Origin: Apoda limacodes
Lineage: Eukaryota > Arthropoda > Insecta > Lepidoptera > Limacodidae
Length of the DNA stretch: 64,000 bases
Assembly: GCA_946406115.1 (NCBI GenBank)
Contig: OX291558.1
Span: 22,188,205 to 22,252,204 of the forward strand
Direction of reading: 5' to 3'
Each line of letters starts with the position of its first letter. Position 1 is the stretch's first letter. The notes beneath the pieces were generated by a model that was given only the letters and a program-made list of their open reading frames with translations, made no database searches and was not told the origin of the DNA. The position numbers were made by a program, and so were the translations under genes. Shown here one piece after another: positions 1-12,445 of the stretch.

Positions 1-1435
1 TTGTTGTTTGCATTCTGTAGATACTTCTGTTTATGAAGATAGATTTACCACCCACGTAATTTGTGCCACGTATTGGCAAGATTCTTAATGTTACTTTTTA
101 AACTATATACATTATACTATCTGACCCAGCGAACGTTGTTTCTTTTCAAAACAACTGCCGCACCAAACTATTGTGAAAGGGTTGTGCTAATTCAAAAACC
201 AAACTTACCATTCCGCGAGTCCGACTCGCACTTGACCCTGTCTGACTCGCTCGAATTGAGCTTTTAACCCCGTTATGAATTTCAATAAAATACGGAACAC
301 GACTTCCATCAATTCTGTTAAAAAAGGTTTATGCAAAATTTGAACTAGATTGGACCAAGGAAGCACGTTGTTCCATACAAACTTTTTCTCCTTTTTCACC
401 CTCTTAGGGGTTGTATTCAAAAAATCCTTTCTTATCGGATGCCTACGTCATACAAAGAACACATCCTCCAAGTTTCAGGCCTCTACGATCAGCGGGTTAG
501 GCTGTGCGTTGAACCGTCAGTCATTCAGGACAAAGCAATATATATGCATAGAAGATAACTGGATAGTTATGAATTTGGAAATGTTTTTTCTTAACACTTT
601 CTCGTAAAGTGGCTTTATTGCACGCCTTTTAGGTCAATAATGAAGCATACAAGCGTGTTTTTTTACTTAACATTACCGCACTTTTTATTAATTAATGTAT
701 CACGCAGTGTTTTTCAAATTATTTTCCAGTCAAAAATGTCATCGTTGCCTTTTTTTCTAAGTGTGTTGCAAAAAAAGCCAATATAATTTATAATATATAT
801 ATTTTTCACAAACACAGCGACAAAATCTCCGTCTTTATTTCATTCATTCTTTATCTTCATTTATCACATTTTATTTAAAACTCTTAACAGGAAGCTGGTG
901 GGCGCGCTCATGACCGGCGGTTTATTATTCTATAACAAGAACATCACAATAACAATTAAAACAAGGCTTGAAAAAAAACTTGTGATTTTATGTAAATAAA
1001 ATTGAAAGAAAAAGCTACTACCTATACAGTTGTGTATCATTTAATAATGATCAAAATGTTTACAAAGTCAAATTAACAACGGCAGAATTATTCTGTAACA
1101 GAATCGGCAGAACCCTAGCAGTGTAATAAACAATTCCAATAATCCTTACTCAGCTTAATTCTTGTCTTGAGGCTTCCGAGGATCACCCATAGTAATTTCC
1201 TGTCCCTAGAATTTTACATGACCATTCAAGGAAGAGCTCTTGTGGTTTTGAGCCTTTGTTTGTGATTGACTTTGTATTCGGAATCATAATAAGAATTTGG
1301 TATTTCATGTTAGACTGGTAAGTATAATATATATATTAATTGATTTTTTCCAGTGTTTTCCAAAAAAGCTTTGCAGGTATTTGAGGTAGGTGAGGCTTAA
1401 TAATTATTTACATCACATGCTGAGATAAAGTGCGT
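1..1435. other. AT-rich non-coding stretch with one short repeat scrap
   Basis: No credible gene seen. Short open frames here lack family motifs. Around 205-237 there is a reversed scrap of the dispersed repeat whose head reads GGCCAAGTGCGAGTC elsewhere in the window (37.7 kb). The rest is AT-rich sequence with homopolymer runs. Confidence 0.5.
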
Positions 1436-1438
1436 TCT

Positions 1439-1700
1439 GTTCACTACTTCAATGCTTTAAGTGTCATAATCCAGCCAAGTTAAAAATACATGAATTCTGT
1501 ATGTCACACAGTACAAATCTCTTTGGTCAGATTATTGACATTAAGCGCATAATTTACATTATGTCGTGTTTACTACTTCAATGCGCTTTATGTCATAATT
1601 TGTCCAAGTTAAAAAGACATGAATTCTGTATGTCACACTGTACAAATCTTAGCTCATTCTCTTTAGTTAGATAAAAAAGCGCATAATGTACATTATGTCG
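1439..1700. repeat. Two-copy tandem repeat, period 129 bp
   Basis: Copy 1 starts at 1439 and copy 2 at 1568. Both carry, in the same order, a CTACTTCAATG block, CATGAATTCTGTATGTCACA, GTACAAATCT, and a closing GCGCATAAT(T/G)TACATTATGTCG. The copies differ by scattered substitutions and small indels, so the duplication is not recent. No open frame crosses it. Confidence 0.8.
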
Positions 1701-2700
1701 GTCAACAAAACGCCACTATAATTTTGTTTTGCGTTAAAAATAGTATAGCATTATTTTAATGTTAAATAATAATAATAAAACCTACTTACGGCCATCCTTC
1801 CGGTCCACTAGCGCCGCCATGGGATATATTTTATTTACTGTTCGTAAAAGGTTATTTCAAAAATTTTATTGAATGAAATTTGAAACTAGTTATAAGCTAT
1901 TTTTAGAATGCTTTGTATTGTTTTTATAATATATCTCTGAGTTGTAGATAGAATATTAATAGTATAAAAAAAACTAAAAACATTCTTTAATAGCAAATTG
2001 AACTAAAAAGCGAAAAATAATTTTAAATCATTGAATTTTATTTAACAGCCATAGAAAGTCTACTAACTACTAACTTCAATATTTATAAAATAAAAATAAA
2101 GTGATTAAAAGAAAAAATATTTCATTGTAAAAAAGCGTGATGTTCTTGATATTGATTATTGTAAATATATTAATAGTATCTATTGGTAAAAGTAGAGTTA
2201 TTATAAAAATAAATAAAAGTAGAGTTATTATAAAAATATAATATCAAGCACAGTTTTTTGTATTGTAATTGAAGTGGGTGAAAATTGCGTTGAAAGATTC
2301 CGTTACATAGATACATACTAGTCAAATAATTCAAATGACATTCTTTCATCCTCATACAATATTTTCCTAAGAAACAACGGTCATGGAAAATTGCTTTTTG
2401 TGTTCCTAACGATAGTTGTTTATACGTTGAATCCTGTAACGGACACTTCTGCATTTAGATTTATAGTCAAAATATTTTAAGATTTTTAGGTACTGATAAC
2501 TCTAAAACACTGTGTTTACAGACCGTACAGCGTCAAAAACATAATGTACGTAGGACATTCAATAAAAAGTCAAAATGTGTATGTTGACGATAACTTTTAT
2601 TAAATGTAATTTTATTTTTCGATATGGTCTCTTCTACCATAATACACTCTCTCTAGAATATATATTTTCTAAATTTCTTTCTTAAAAAACTCTTCATTCT
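1701..2700. other. AT-rich stretch, small duplication only
   Basis: No gene recognised. A short direct duplication (AGTAGAGTTATTATAAAAAT, twice) lies at about 2191-2240. An open frame on the minus strand at 2170-2454 is mostly low-complexity and looks accidental. Confidence 0.45.
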
Positions 2701-2707
2701 GCACACC

Positions 2708-3390
2708 TAAAATTCCTGTATTGCAGCAACTACGGCTTCGTTATCTTCGAATCGCTGTCCTTTTAACTAATCCTTCAACTTTGGAAATAGATAAAAAACA
2801 TTGGGATCTAAGAGAGGAGGATGCTAAAGTATTTCGAAGCCAGCATTTCGACTGGTAGCCATAGCAACGGCGGACCTGTGACCCGGGGCATTATCTTGAT
2901 GAAACAAAAAACGTTTGCTAGTTTGCTTCGCCGTTCTTTTTTATTATAGTTAAAGAACCAGTAACAGTAGCTACATGGCAAATATATTCAATCATGACCA
3001 CCCTTTTACTATCCCATTAAAGAGAGTCCATGATCTTTCCGGCCGAAAGACTCACCTTAAAATTCTAAGGGGTTGGAGACTATAGTTTTGTTGCTAGATC
3101 ATAATGGTGAAGGTGCTGTAACAATTTCAATGAAGCTTAAGAAATGTTCAGCTTTATTTATTTTTGTGCATCGGTAAGCATTCTGGTAAATTAATTTACT
3201 CGTAAAATGTTGTGCACATGACTAGTTAAGAACTTTTTTTTGGCTATAAAATGTACCTATTGTGACACGCATCTGCTAAAACAATTTTTTCAACTTTTGG
3301 GCGACTCGAGCGAGGGTCATCTTTGGTGGAGTTTCCATCTTATTCTCGCTATGTATTGAACGCCCCTCGTACATCCACGATAAAGACCAG
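2708..3390 (-). pseudogene. Mariner-like (Tc1/mariner) transposase remnant
   Basis: The minus strand reads HQDNAPGH at 2901-2878, the block around the second catalytic aspartate of mariner transposases. It continues as GFEIL, stop, HPP, then FYLFPKLK, and ends with an RFEDNEAVVAAIQEF-like C-terminus near 2711. The SPDLAPSD block that normally carries the third catalytic aspartate is degraded to LLDPNV. At least two in-frame stops are present, and the region above 2950 is shifted out of frame. It is therefore an inactive DNA transposon copy. The family call rests on motif order; the subfamily is uncertain. Confidence 0.75.
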
Positions 3391-3444
3391 CCTCATATTG
3401 CATAACAGACAATTACTTCCCGAATAATCCGGGTATAGTACTGG

Positions 3445-3592
3445 GAGCTTATTGGGAACAGTCTCGAGCTATTCGGACTCTGGGATTCGAGAGAAAAATT
3501 TATGCAAGTACGTTTACGGGTTTCAAGGGGTAAGTCAAGACTTCCATTCATTTTTGTCTCGAATAGCTCGATACTGTTCCCAATAAGGTCTC
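3445..3592. repeat. Hairpin (foldback/MITE-like) element
   Basis: The left arm GAGCTTATTGGGAACAGTCT is repeated in inverted orientation at the right end (3560-3592), and the inverted similarity continues through AGCTATTCG. The loop is about 80 bp. It contains no coding sequence. Confidence 0.7.
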
Positions 3593-3599
3593 TAGTCGC

Positions 3600-6140
3600 A
3601 AATATAGATTCGAGTTATTATTGCTTGTACATTTTTAGTTTTCACCAATATTGACCGGTCCTAATTCGTGTACATGTAATTATGATTGCGCTTTATTGCC
3701 TACGAATTATATCGGCTCAAAAATATTCTTTCCGACCAAATGCAGTTCAATCAATAATCCGAAGCCAATACGGTATCGTATCATAAATAAGAAATAATTT
3801 CAGTTGGGTTTTGTTTTAACATTTCAGCACATTATAATATACATTTGGCAGCGCATATAGAAAATAAAATATTTACCATTTTAACAATTCATTAACTTCA
3901 ACTAACACGACAATTTAGATAATCTAGATTTTAGGCCTAAAATATTTTTTGCCGACAAAACTAAAATCCTAAGAAACAAACTTAGTTTATGAAATGTAAA
4001 TGATTTAGAAATCCATTAAAACTGTATTAATTTAGAAATTGAGTAGGTACCTTGTTTTTTTAACATGTCCAATACCTGAAGCATCAGGTGAACTTTATAC
4101 TTAACCGATTTTTGTATAGCCATAGTCCACCAAGTATTAGCATTTATTATTAGTTTATGTAGGTATCGATTAAGAAACCACTTCACTCGATCTTCAATAT
4201 TGCTGAATAAAATTCTAGATTTCAGGACTTGTTTTTTGCAGTCGGGTTTTTTTTTTGAATATTTACTTATACTTGTAGTTTGTAAACTTAAAAATGTTTA
4301 GTTCTTCATCTCATATAGAAAGGAATAAGGATTTTAACATTTTTCATTTTAGAAATCTAGGATTTTCTGTAAGAATAACACGATTATTAAATACGTATCT
4401 TTTAAAAGGTCGACTAGCGATTTAGTAACAAACATTATTGCCGTTATTCATAACATCTATTACCTTTATTGCCTCCGCCGCGTCGTTTGAAATGAATTAC
4501 AATGTTTCTGATAAGCTTAATTTATGGGCTTAGTTGTATTTGCATCTTCGTCAGCGCAAAATACGTCGCTAAGTTCTATAGTTCACATGACAAACAAAAA
4601 GTATAGAAAGAAAATGTTCTAGAGTTTTCCTGTTATATAAGTTAATGTATTGATGCGAAGCAAACAAAAAGTGCCCAGGTCGTAGCAAGTCGAAGACTTA
4701 GGTTTCTGCCTATACTTAAGGGAAAAAGATGTAATGTAACGTACCGATGTATGTTGTCTTAAATCAATTCAAAACTCTATTTTAAAGAATTATTGGCACA
4801 AATCCAGTGAATATGATGCATATTTTTTAAAACCAGCTGTGTGAAAATTTGTTTTATAAATTAAAAACACATTCTAATCAAAATATGTTGGTGGTGAAAA
4901 TAATTTTCTTGTTATTCCAATTAGTACAGTAAAGTATAAATCTAATAGATACGCGTCGCTAGGCTCGTGTGCTATTCATAAAATACAATCTAACAGCTCA
5001 TTACTACGTTTCTCGCTCCCTAACTACGTTCAGATAGATTTGCACTTATACTAATTGGTTATTTTTGCAGGAATTTTAATTTTATTTTATTTTTTTACAA
5101 TAAAGCATGGTTAACCGCCAAATTTTTCTTTTCTATTTTTACTAATTAGGATGATTTACTATCATTTATAATTTATTTGAAACAAAATATGCATCACAGT
5201 CGAAGTGCAATTTCTGCGTCACAAGATGTGATGTCGCAATTTTATGAAAAGCTCTGGACACAAATTATCAATCGATACCTATATAAACTGATAATGAATG
5301 CTAATACTGAACATAATGACCGCTTGGCAGGTTCTTGATTATGTACTTTGGCCTAAATCGCTCTCGTCCCAGGGTAAGTAAGGGTAGAATTTGCTCCAAC
5401 AGTGGGCACATATGAGACTTGTAAGGATATAACAAACTTGATATATGCAAATCGAACCGCTTGATATTTATTAACTTAGAAACGTTTTTATAGCTTCTTT
5501 ATTCTAGAATTTGTTCAATTTTTATAAAAAGAAAAATAGATAATAAATCCAATAATCCCTTGAAATATAACGGGTAAGGAAAACTTAACTCAAGACATCT
5601 GATCTTCGAAAATTTATGACAAAAAAGGCACTAAGCAAAATATCCTCGAGGTAGCTTTCACTTGAGTTGACCTGAATTTACGATAAGAATATTCTATGAC
5701 TAAATCCTTGTCAAAATTGAAAAGTTGGATAAGAATATTGGAAATAATTCAGACTTTAAATGAAAGCTACGTTATGATGAAGAAAATTACAGTTATTCAA
5801 ACAAAAAAAAGGTAACCTCTTAATTATATAAACTTTAATATTTTTCAACACCTTAGCAAGCGCTATCACAATCGAAACAAAGGGGAGGTTGGAGTCCACT
5901 TTAGCGAGTGGTGGAGACAGGACGTTGCATGAAGTGCTTTTACGTATACTGTGGCACAAGTAAAGTTATTTTAACCCTAATTAGGCACATGGGGTCATCA
6001 TAATTTCAAATTGAAAAAAAAATATGTTACGAGTATTTGTTGAGCGCTAGCACTCCTTTTAGATTCTTAACTTCATGAAGGGTTCACAAATTAGTCGTGA
6101 TCACGTTTAATTTCTTTTAGTATTTTATTTATTTTCTATT
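3600..6140. other. Non-coding AT-rich stretch
   Basis: No gene, RNA or confident repeat seen. Open frames are short, low in complexity and lack motifs. Confidence 0.45.
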
Positions 6141-6146
6141 TTTATA

Positions 6147-6680
6147 TCACTAAGGTGGCAAAGATCCCTACGGTCCGCCTGATGGTAAGTGGTCACCGTG
6201 CGCCTATGGACGCTTGCAACACCAGGGGCATCACTCGCGTGTTTTCGACCCTTAATCTAATAACTTCTTTCTTGAAGAACCCCATACTGTATTCCTTGGA
6301 AAAAACCTCATTCCACAACCCTAGCGTTCGCGGGAGGGTTTCTTTAAAACAGCAATGCATGCGACCATTTCGGTTCTAAAGTGTGAGAATGAATTCCCTG
6401 CCGATGGTAGAAAGTAGCCATGGGCATCATTTCGAACAATTCCTCAGAACACAAACCATTGTACAAGCGGTAGAACACACACAGGGAGGCAAAGTCTCTC
6501 CTCAGACTTAAGGGCTCGATACCGCAAGTGAGTTTGGGATCGTCGACAATTCTCACAGCCCGTCGGTGAACCAAGTCAAAAGGGCCAAACTGGTATCCGG
6601 GTGCACCCGCCCAGAGATGGCAGCAGTACTCCATATGGGGCCGAACTTGCGACTTGTAAAGCAGCAACCATTGCCCCGAA
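6147..6680 (-). pseudogene. Non-LTR retrotransposon 3' fragment (family A)
   Basis: The minus strand encodes the C-terminal part of a non-LTR reverse transcriptase ORF. From 6667 it reads a VRPHMEYCCHLWAGAP block, then FDLVHRRAVRIVDDPKLT and LYNGLCSEELFEMMP. The open part stops at 6344. Below it, out of frame, come the LWNE-type block and the conserved 3' tail (about 6147-6230), whose sense strand carries ACCATCAGGCGGACCGT. The same tail recurs at 17.6, 35.9 and 57.35 kb. The copy is truncated at its 5' end inside the reverse transcriptase and carries at least one frameshift. Confidence 0.8.
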
Positions 6681-6689
6681 GTGAAGTAC

Positions 6690-7185
6690 TTAAGTAAGTT
6701 ACAAGTTTATTTATTTCTATTATGTCATATTTTTATTTTGTTTAGGGTCAATAGAGACCCCGTGCGACTAATTGTGTGTATTATTTTATACGCCTAATTT
6801 AGGGTAAACTGAGAAATTTAAGAGATAGAGATATAAAAGCACTAAAAGGTTTAAAGTTTTTTTGTTTTCTTATGAAAGAGATATACTTTTTGAATAACGT
6901 GCACAGAAATGCCATTTAAATATTCGAGTATAAGCTGCGACAAATCCCAAATGGACGAGAAACAGACTGTGTGTAGCGTTTGTTTGAAGAGATCTTTGTC
7001 CGCTCGAGGCGTATTGCGGCTTATCTTAGGAAAATAAATATAAACTTTACATTTCTCCGACCGTGAAGTTTTAAATATTAGTTCTTGTTTGTCAAATGTC
7101 ACATAAATGTTTTATGTGTAAGAAATGCTAAATTTTTCACAATGCCGTACCATTAACACATAAAAAAAAGAAAAATTTCAAAACA
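6690..7185. other. Non-coding stretch
   Basis: An 83-codon minus-strand frame at 6851-7102 has no recognisable motif and is not supported. Nothing else was seen. Confidence 0.4.
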
Positions 7186-7194
7186 TTATATTCC

Positions 7195-7455
7195 TCGCAG
7201 CCTAGTTGGTAGTAAGCCCAGCTGCTGTGCAGAGGGTGTGGGTTCGATTCCCGCACTGGACAAATATGTATGTAATAAACATTTGTGTTTGTCGTGAGTC
7301 TGGGTGTATTTATGTATGATATGTATGTTTTTACAAAAAAAAAAGTAATTTATATGTATTTGTATCCGTTGTCTGGTATCCATATCACAAGCTCTGCTTA
7401 CTCTGGGACCAGACCACGCTGTGTGTAATGTCCAAATATATTTATTTATTTCTTA
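7195..7455 (+). mobile_element. tRNA-derived SINE, full-length-looking copy
   Basis: The head resembles a tRNA gene: an A-box-like CCTAGTTGGTAGT and a B box GGTTCGATTCC at 7241-7251. The body follows with CATTTGTGTTTGTC, GTCTGGGTGTA, ATCCGTTGTCTGGTATCC and CCAGACCACGCTGTGTGTAAT, ending in a TTTATTTATTT tail. Related copies lie at 16.7, 36.1, 36.8, 49.0 and 50.9 kb. The B box is a SINE internal promoter; no tRNA cloverleaf can be drawn across the head. Confidence 0.85.
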
Positions 7456-7459
7456 TTTC

Positions 7460-8500
7460 ATATCTTTCAATTGTTTGAATTAAAAAAAAAACTAATAAGA
7501 GAAATCAAGTCCTAAGATCACCAAGATATTTTAAACTGCACTCACATTTTTTAGTTTATCTTCTCTTATGTTTTGAGTAGATGAAGCTGATGGTTTATAG
7601 TATAATGAGTAGATTGTTAAAGAAAATTTGCTGTTGACAAACTGCAATGCAAAATATCAGCGGGGACACCAAACAATGAATCGAAAGAAGTAGGTACTAC
7701 GCGTTTCAAATTAGGTGAGACTCCAGTGCCATATTAGTGGCACATAGTACGTGAGTTACTAAAGTTTGCTTGGTGCTTAGTACGAGGCGGAATTTGGCCA
7801 TTAATATGGTGCCTAACCATCGGCCAACTCATTTGTAACGCATAGAAAGTATAAATTGTTTTATCTACTAAGGCCATAGACACTAAAGGCTGGTAAGTAA
7901 TATGACTTACACTACTCATGCTCTAAAAGAACCTTCATGCATAGACCAAAATAGGGTTGAAGGTACGTGTTTGCAGAGATTATTACTCTCTTGCTCGTTT
8001 AAAGCACTTTATATTTCAAAGCTGACGTAAAATTAATAGCTTTATTTTATTTGGCACAATGTTATCTACGATTATAAGAGCAAACCAGTTTCAATATGAA
8101 AAAAAACTCATTATTTACAAACAACAGAAAACATAATAATAGCTTGTAATTATTCGGTATAGCGCCATCTATGTTTATAAGTAAATAAAAACTTTAATTA
8201 ATAATCCTCGCATCTGTATTATTAAATACTATGTTAATGTACTATTGGCGGCTAAGTATTATAGTAAACTAGCTACTCCGGCGCAAGTTGTTTCGCGATA
8301 GCTTACACTTTAAAAATTGCTATATAAATTGTATACAATTTCTCTCTCCACTCCTCCCTCTCTCAACTTTACTACCTCTGATCCAGTCCCATCCCCCGTT
8401 TTCCTACTATTCTAACTCTCTTCCCATTTGCCGCTATTTTCTAGTGGAGCATTGGATCGAGGGAACACTAACAAAAAATGCAAATAAACAGAAAAAAATA
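7460..8500. other. Non-coding stretch
   Basis: Only short motif-free open frames are present. A pyrimidine-rich run (CTCTCCACTCCTCCCTCTCTC and neighbours) spans about 8341-8420. Nothing else recognised. Confidence 0.4.
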
Positions 8501-8699
8501 CGTCATTGTTTTTAACACAGCTTTATTAGATTGTATGTGCATTAGTAAAAAATTAACACGACTTTAAAATTCCACTAAAAAGTTAAAAGAGTTACAACAT
8601 TGAGCTACATATTTTCTGTTGCATAAGCTGGAAATATATGATATCAGAGGTAAAGCTTACAATAAGGTATCTGATATCTTAAGAATAAAAAACAATGGA

Positions 8700-9690
8700 C
8701 TAAAGTTTTGAAAGACTGAAATTACAATCATAAATGGTCAACCTATAAGAAAAAACTATTGCTCCACATTTAAATACACTACTTGTGGTGTACCGCAAGA
8801 CAGCATCTTGGGCCCACTATTGTTTCTGACATATATCAATGACCTCCCAAATGTTATTATCGAAAACTGTGTACGTTTTGCAGATGATGTAACGTTGATA
8901 ATAAAATGTGACTAGAAAAAGGATTTTGTATGTAAAAATAGCAAAAAATTAAAACGATATGATCACCTAGTTGACAAAGAACAAATTAAAAATAAATTTA
9001 AATAAAACTAAGGTAATAAAATTTACCACATGTATTGCAAAAAGAGATAAAACACAAGTTATGTGTAACAACGCTCAAATATACGAAGTAGAAACCGCTA
9101 CATTTCTCGCTATCAAAATTGACATACATTTAAATTGAAAGCCATATTATGCTTGACCGCTTCGTTTATGCAGCATACCATGGGTACGTGGCATCTGTCT
9201 TAAATTATGGCTATCTCTTGTAGGTAAACTCTCTCTCTCTCTGTCGACATTAACAGGACTTTTGTAACTTAATGTAAAAAAAATATGTTAGAGCAATATG
9301 CAACGTTTGGGGAAGGGACATTTGTAAGACTCTATTTCAAAAACTTAAATAACTGCCATTGCCTTGCATGAACATGAGAAATATATGTTTGTTTGTAAGA
9401 AAACATCCAAATTTCTTACCAAAACATTCAGAAATAGTACCCAATAGTATTCAAGGCCATCTAGTAATAAATTGATGTTATTTATTCCTAGATCCAGCAT
9501 GGACATATACGGGAAATATTTTCACTGTATGGCAATATAAATCTACAATAAACTACCCATACACACCACAAAAAAAATAAACTACTCCTTCAAATAAGAA
9601 CAACCATATTCTTTATTTAAGAAAAGATTAACGAGATGGTTGCAAGACAAATTTTAATGTTTTTATAGTGTTGTAGAGTTTTTTAACTAC
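8700..9690 (+). pseudogene. Decayed non-LTR retrotransposon (reverse transcriptase remnant)
   Basis: At about 8760-8920 the plus strand reads CGVPQDSILGPLLFLTYIND, followed by VRFADDVTLII. These are reverse transcriptase blocks, with the catalytic FADD box intact, closing on a stop. Further right, out-of-frame pieces match the C-terminal region of such ORF2 proteins (about 9350-9650, including an IYNKLP-like block). Many stops and frameshifts make this copy dead. It resembles the intact frame at 11.4 kb in layout. Confidence 0.75.
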
Positions 9691-9699
9691 AAATTGTTA

Positions 9700-11335
9700 G
9701 TCAAAATATTTATATATGTATAAGATGGTATTATTAACAGGTAATAATAGTGGTTTTTTGTTTTTATTTTTATTTTAATACTATGACTTGACTTTCGTCT
9801 AACATCAATTATAATAACATATTTTTTTTTATTTTTTTTTCTATTTTTTCATAGACATTTATATTTGTAAAGATAAAGATGATAGATGAGAGAGCGTCTA
9901 TCATGAACTATATGAACATATAAAGTAAATATATAGAGTAATCGGTATAACCTATAGAGAAGGTAGCATAGATTTTAAATTGAAAAATGAGCAATGGAAA
10001 CTGAAAGTAATTATATGAGCTGCATTGTTACACTTTGCACACTCTGATGGGTAGAATAAGAGCAATATAAAAAAATAGACTACGACTAATTAAATATTAT
10101 CATTATCATTATCTTCGTTTTGGACAAGTATGCTCTAAATGTGCAGTATCACAAAAAATGATTATAAATTAAATTGTTTTTTGTGATACATTTTTTACAT
10201 TCATTATTTACAAACTGTATACATTGAAAATCTTAGAAATCAAACCAATTGACGATATAGCAATTATTGTGGTTTGTGAATCGGACTCGTATTAAGTGTT
10301 TATGATATTGTGAAATGATGACAAATCATGTTAAAATTGCTTACTGACTTCCAACGGCAAAACATGGAGCTTATATTATGTCTGCTTAAAGGGATTATTT
10401 TTTACTATTACCAAAAGTCATAGATTATTTTGACATAGAACATTTTTTTCATCTTATATTCTTTATCAATACCATTTATTTTTAATTGATATAATATATG
10501 ATATTATATTATATATGATATTATATCATATATTTATTTCCTGAAGGTTACATAAAAAAATACATATTAAAATGCCTGAAAATTTTAGGTAACATTACGT
10601 TACATACAAGCTATTTACTTATATATATAAATTAAATATTTATAAAACACAATTATAAACTTTAATTTTAAATTTGTGTGTTACAATTTGATTGTTATAA
10701 TTATCATATTATTATTATTTTTTTTTTTTTTTTTTTATTTGTTTATGTTTTTATGTTTTTTTTAAACCTTTTTTAAACAACACTAATTTTGTATTTTTAA
10801 AATATACTATTTACATAAGATATTTATAAATAACTGTTTTTTTTTTATACAACCTCGTGGATTACTTTTATTGGTTTTATATTAAATATAATTTATTGTT
10901 TAGCAATAAAAGTTTTTTTTTATATTAATATATATAATAATAATAATATAATAATATATAATATTATATTACTTTAATTCAAACGCACACGTTATGTTAA
11001 CCAATTCGAAAATATTGCGGAGACATATAAAAAGTTTGACTTCCACAAATTATTTATTAAGAAGTTAAATTGTTACTTAAATAATTTTTTCCGCCTAAGA
11101 ACAAAAATGTTCAGAAAAACGTAGGTTTTTTCAGTTAACTGGCTTTACTTCAAATAAATAGTTATTTTATACAATTATTTTACATAATACTGCCTCAGAT
11201 CATTATTGAATCAATGCTATGCTTCTTTAGTTAAAAAAGTGAAATATATTTTTTCTCTAAAATAAAGTGCATGATAAAAAAATGATCTGGGGTAATAGTA
11301 GGTTAGTGTTTAATTTACAGGGTAGAAACGCGAAG
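9700..11335. other. Very AT-rich spacer with palindromic TA runs
   Basis: No gene. Long A/T runs (for example 10720-10736) and self-complementary ATATGATATTATA-type sequence at 10490-10540 and 10915-10970. These can fold but have no assignable function. Confidence 0.5.
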
Positions 11336-11368
11336 TGATCTCACTTGATTATTTCTTAACCGTACACG

Positions 11369-12445
11369 ATGCAACATGAAACTCTTATAAGGAAACTGAG
11401 TCATTATGGTATTGCAGATTTGGCTCTTGAGCTTATCCGCTCATATTTGAGTAGTAGAATGCAGAAGGTTCAAATCAATGAAGTAAAATCCAATGGCTCT
11501 GAAGTAAAATTAGGAGTTCCTCAAGGTTCTAATTTAGGTCCTTTTCTATTTTTAATTTACATAAATGACATGCCTTTCTTTGTGGAGAAGCTGTGCAAGA
11601 TTGTACTTTTTGCTGATGACACATCTCTTTTATTTAAAGTTGACAGAAATAAAACTAATTTTGACGACGTAAGTAGTGCGCTTTCTCAGGTTCTTAAGTG
11701 GTTTACGGCAAATAATTTACTTCTTAATGCGAAAAAGACTAAGTGTTTAAAATTTATGATGCCAAATGTCAGAAACATAAGTACAAAATTATCCCTAAAC
11801 GGAGAAGAAATAGAACTATTAGACTCAACAGTGTTTCTAGGTATTACATTAGACAATAGGCTGCAGTGGAACCCTCATATTTCAGTTCTTGCAGGAAAAC
11901 TCAGTTCAGCTGCCTATGCAGTTAGGAAAGTTAGGCAGCTTACAGATGTTGACACTGCTCGCTTGGTCTACTTTAGCTATTTCCATTCCGTCATGTCTTA
12001 TGGCATTTTGCTTTGGGGTAAGGCAGCTGATATTGATACAGTCTTTATTTTGCAAAAGAGAGCAGTACGGTCAATTTATAAATTAGGACCTCGAATTTCT
12101 CTTAGGGAACTATTTAGGGAAATTGATATTTTAACTGTCCCTTGCCAATATATCTTTGCTTGTATAATGTATGTACGCCAAAATTGTCACTTATTTGCAA
12201 AAAATAGTGACCTCCACAGTGTTAATACAAGGAATAAGGATAAATTGGTAGTTCCAAAATGTCGTCTTCAGAAGGTACATAGCTCTTTCGCAATACAAAG
12301 TATATTTTTCTACAATAAAATTCCAGAACATGTGGTTAATTTACCCTCAAATAAATTTAAAATATATGTCAAAGATATTTTAATGAAAAAAAGCTATTAC
12401 AAAGTTGATGAATACATAAATGATAAAAATGCTTGGAAAAATTAG
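11369..12445 (+). CDS. Partial ORF2 reverse transcriptase of a 5'-truncated non-LTR retrotransposon
   Basis: A continuous 358-codon frame covers the second half of a Jockey-superfamily reverse transcriptase. Thumb-proximal blocks start at once (HYGIADLALELIRSYLSSR), then GVPQGSNLGPFLFLIYINDM, then the catalytic box LFADDTSLL at about residues 79-87. A thumb region (NNLLLNAKKTKCLKF), a VFLGITLD block and a C-terminal tail ending NDKNAWKN follow. Endonuclease, fingers and the first catalytic aspartate block are missing, so the copy is 5'-truncated near 11340 and cannot retrotranspose alone. The open frame suggests a fairly young insertion. The same C-terminal ending occurs at 25.0 kb. Clade within the superfamily is not certain. 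The listed ATG lies inside the domain and is not a native start. Confidence 0.85.
   Translation: MQHETLIRKLSHYGIADLALELIRSYLSSRMQKVQINEVKSNGSEVKLGVPQGSNLGPFLFLIYINDMPFFVEKLCKIVLFADDTSLLFKVDRNKTNFDDVSSALSQVLKWFTANNLLLNAKKTKCLKFMMPNVRNISTKLSLNGEEIELLDSTVFLGITLDNRLQWNPHISVLAGKLSSAAYAVRKVRQLTDVDTARLVYFSYFHSVMSYGILLWGKAADIDTVFILQKRAVRSIYKLGPRISLRELFREIDILTVPCQYIFACIMYVRQNCHLFAKNSDLHSVNTRNKDKLVVPKCRLQKVHSSFAIQSIFFYNKIPEHVVNLPSNKFKIYVKDILMKKSYYKVDEYINDKNAWKN

Noticed and set aside
7241..7251. GGTTCGATTCC as part of a tRNA gene
   Set aside because: The sequence around it does not fold into a cloverleaf and recurs with a SINE body at several sites; it is a SINE B box.
7186..7383. 65-codon minus-strand open frame
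   Set aside because: It lies entirely within a tRNA-derived SINE read backwards; no protein relationship.
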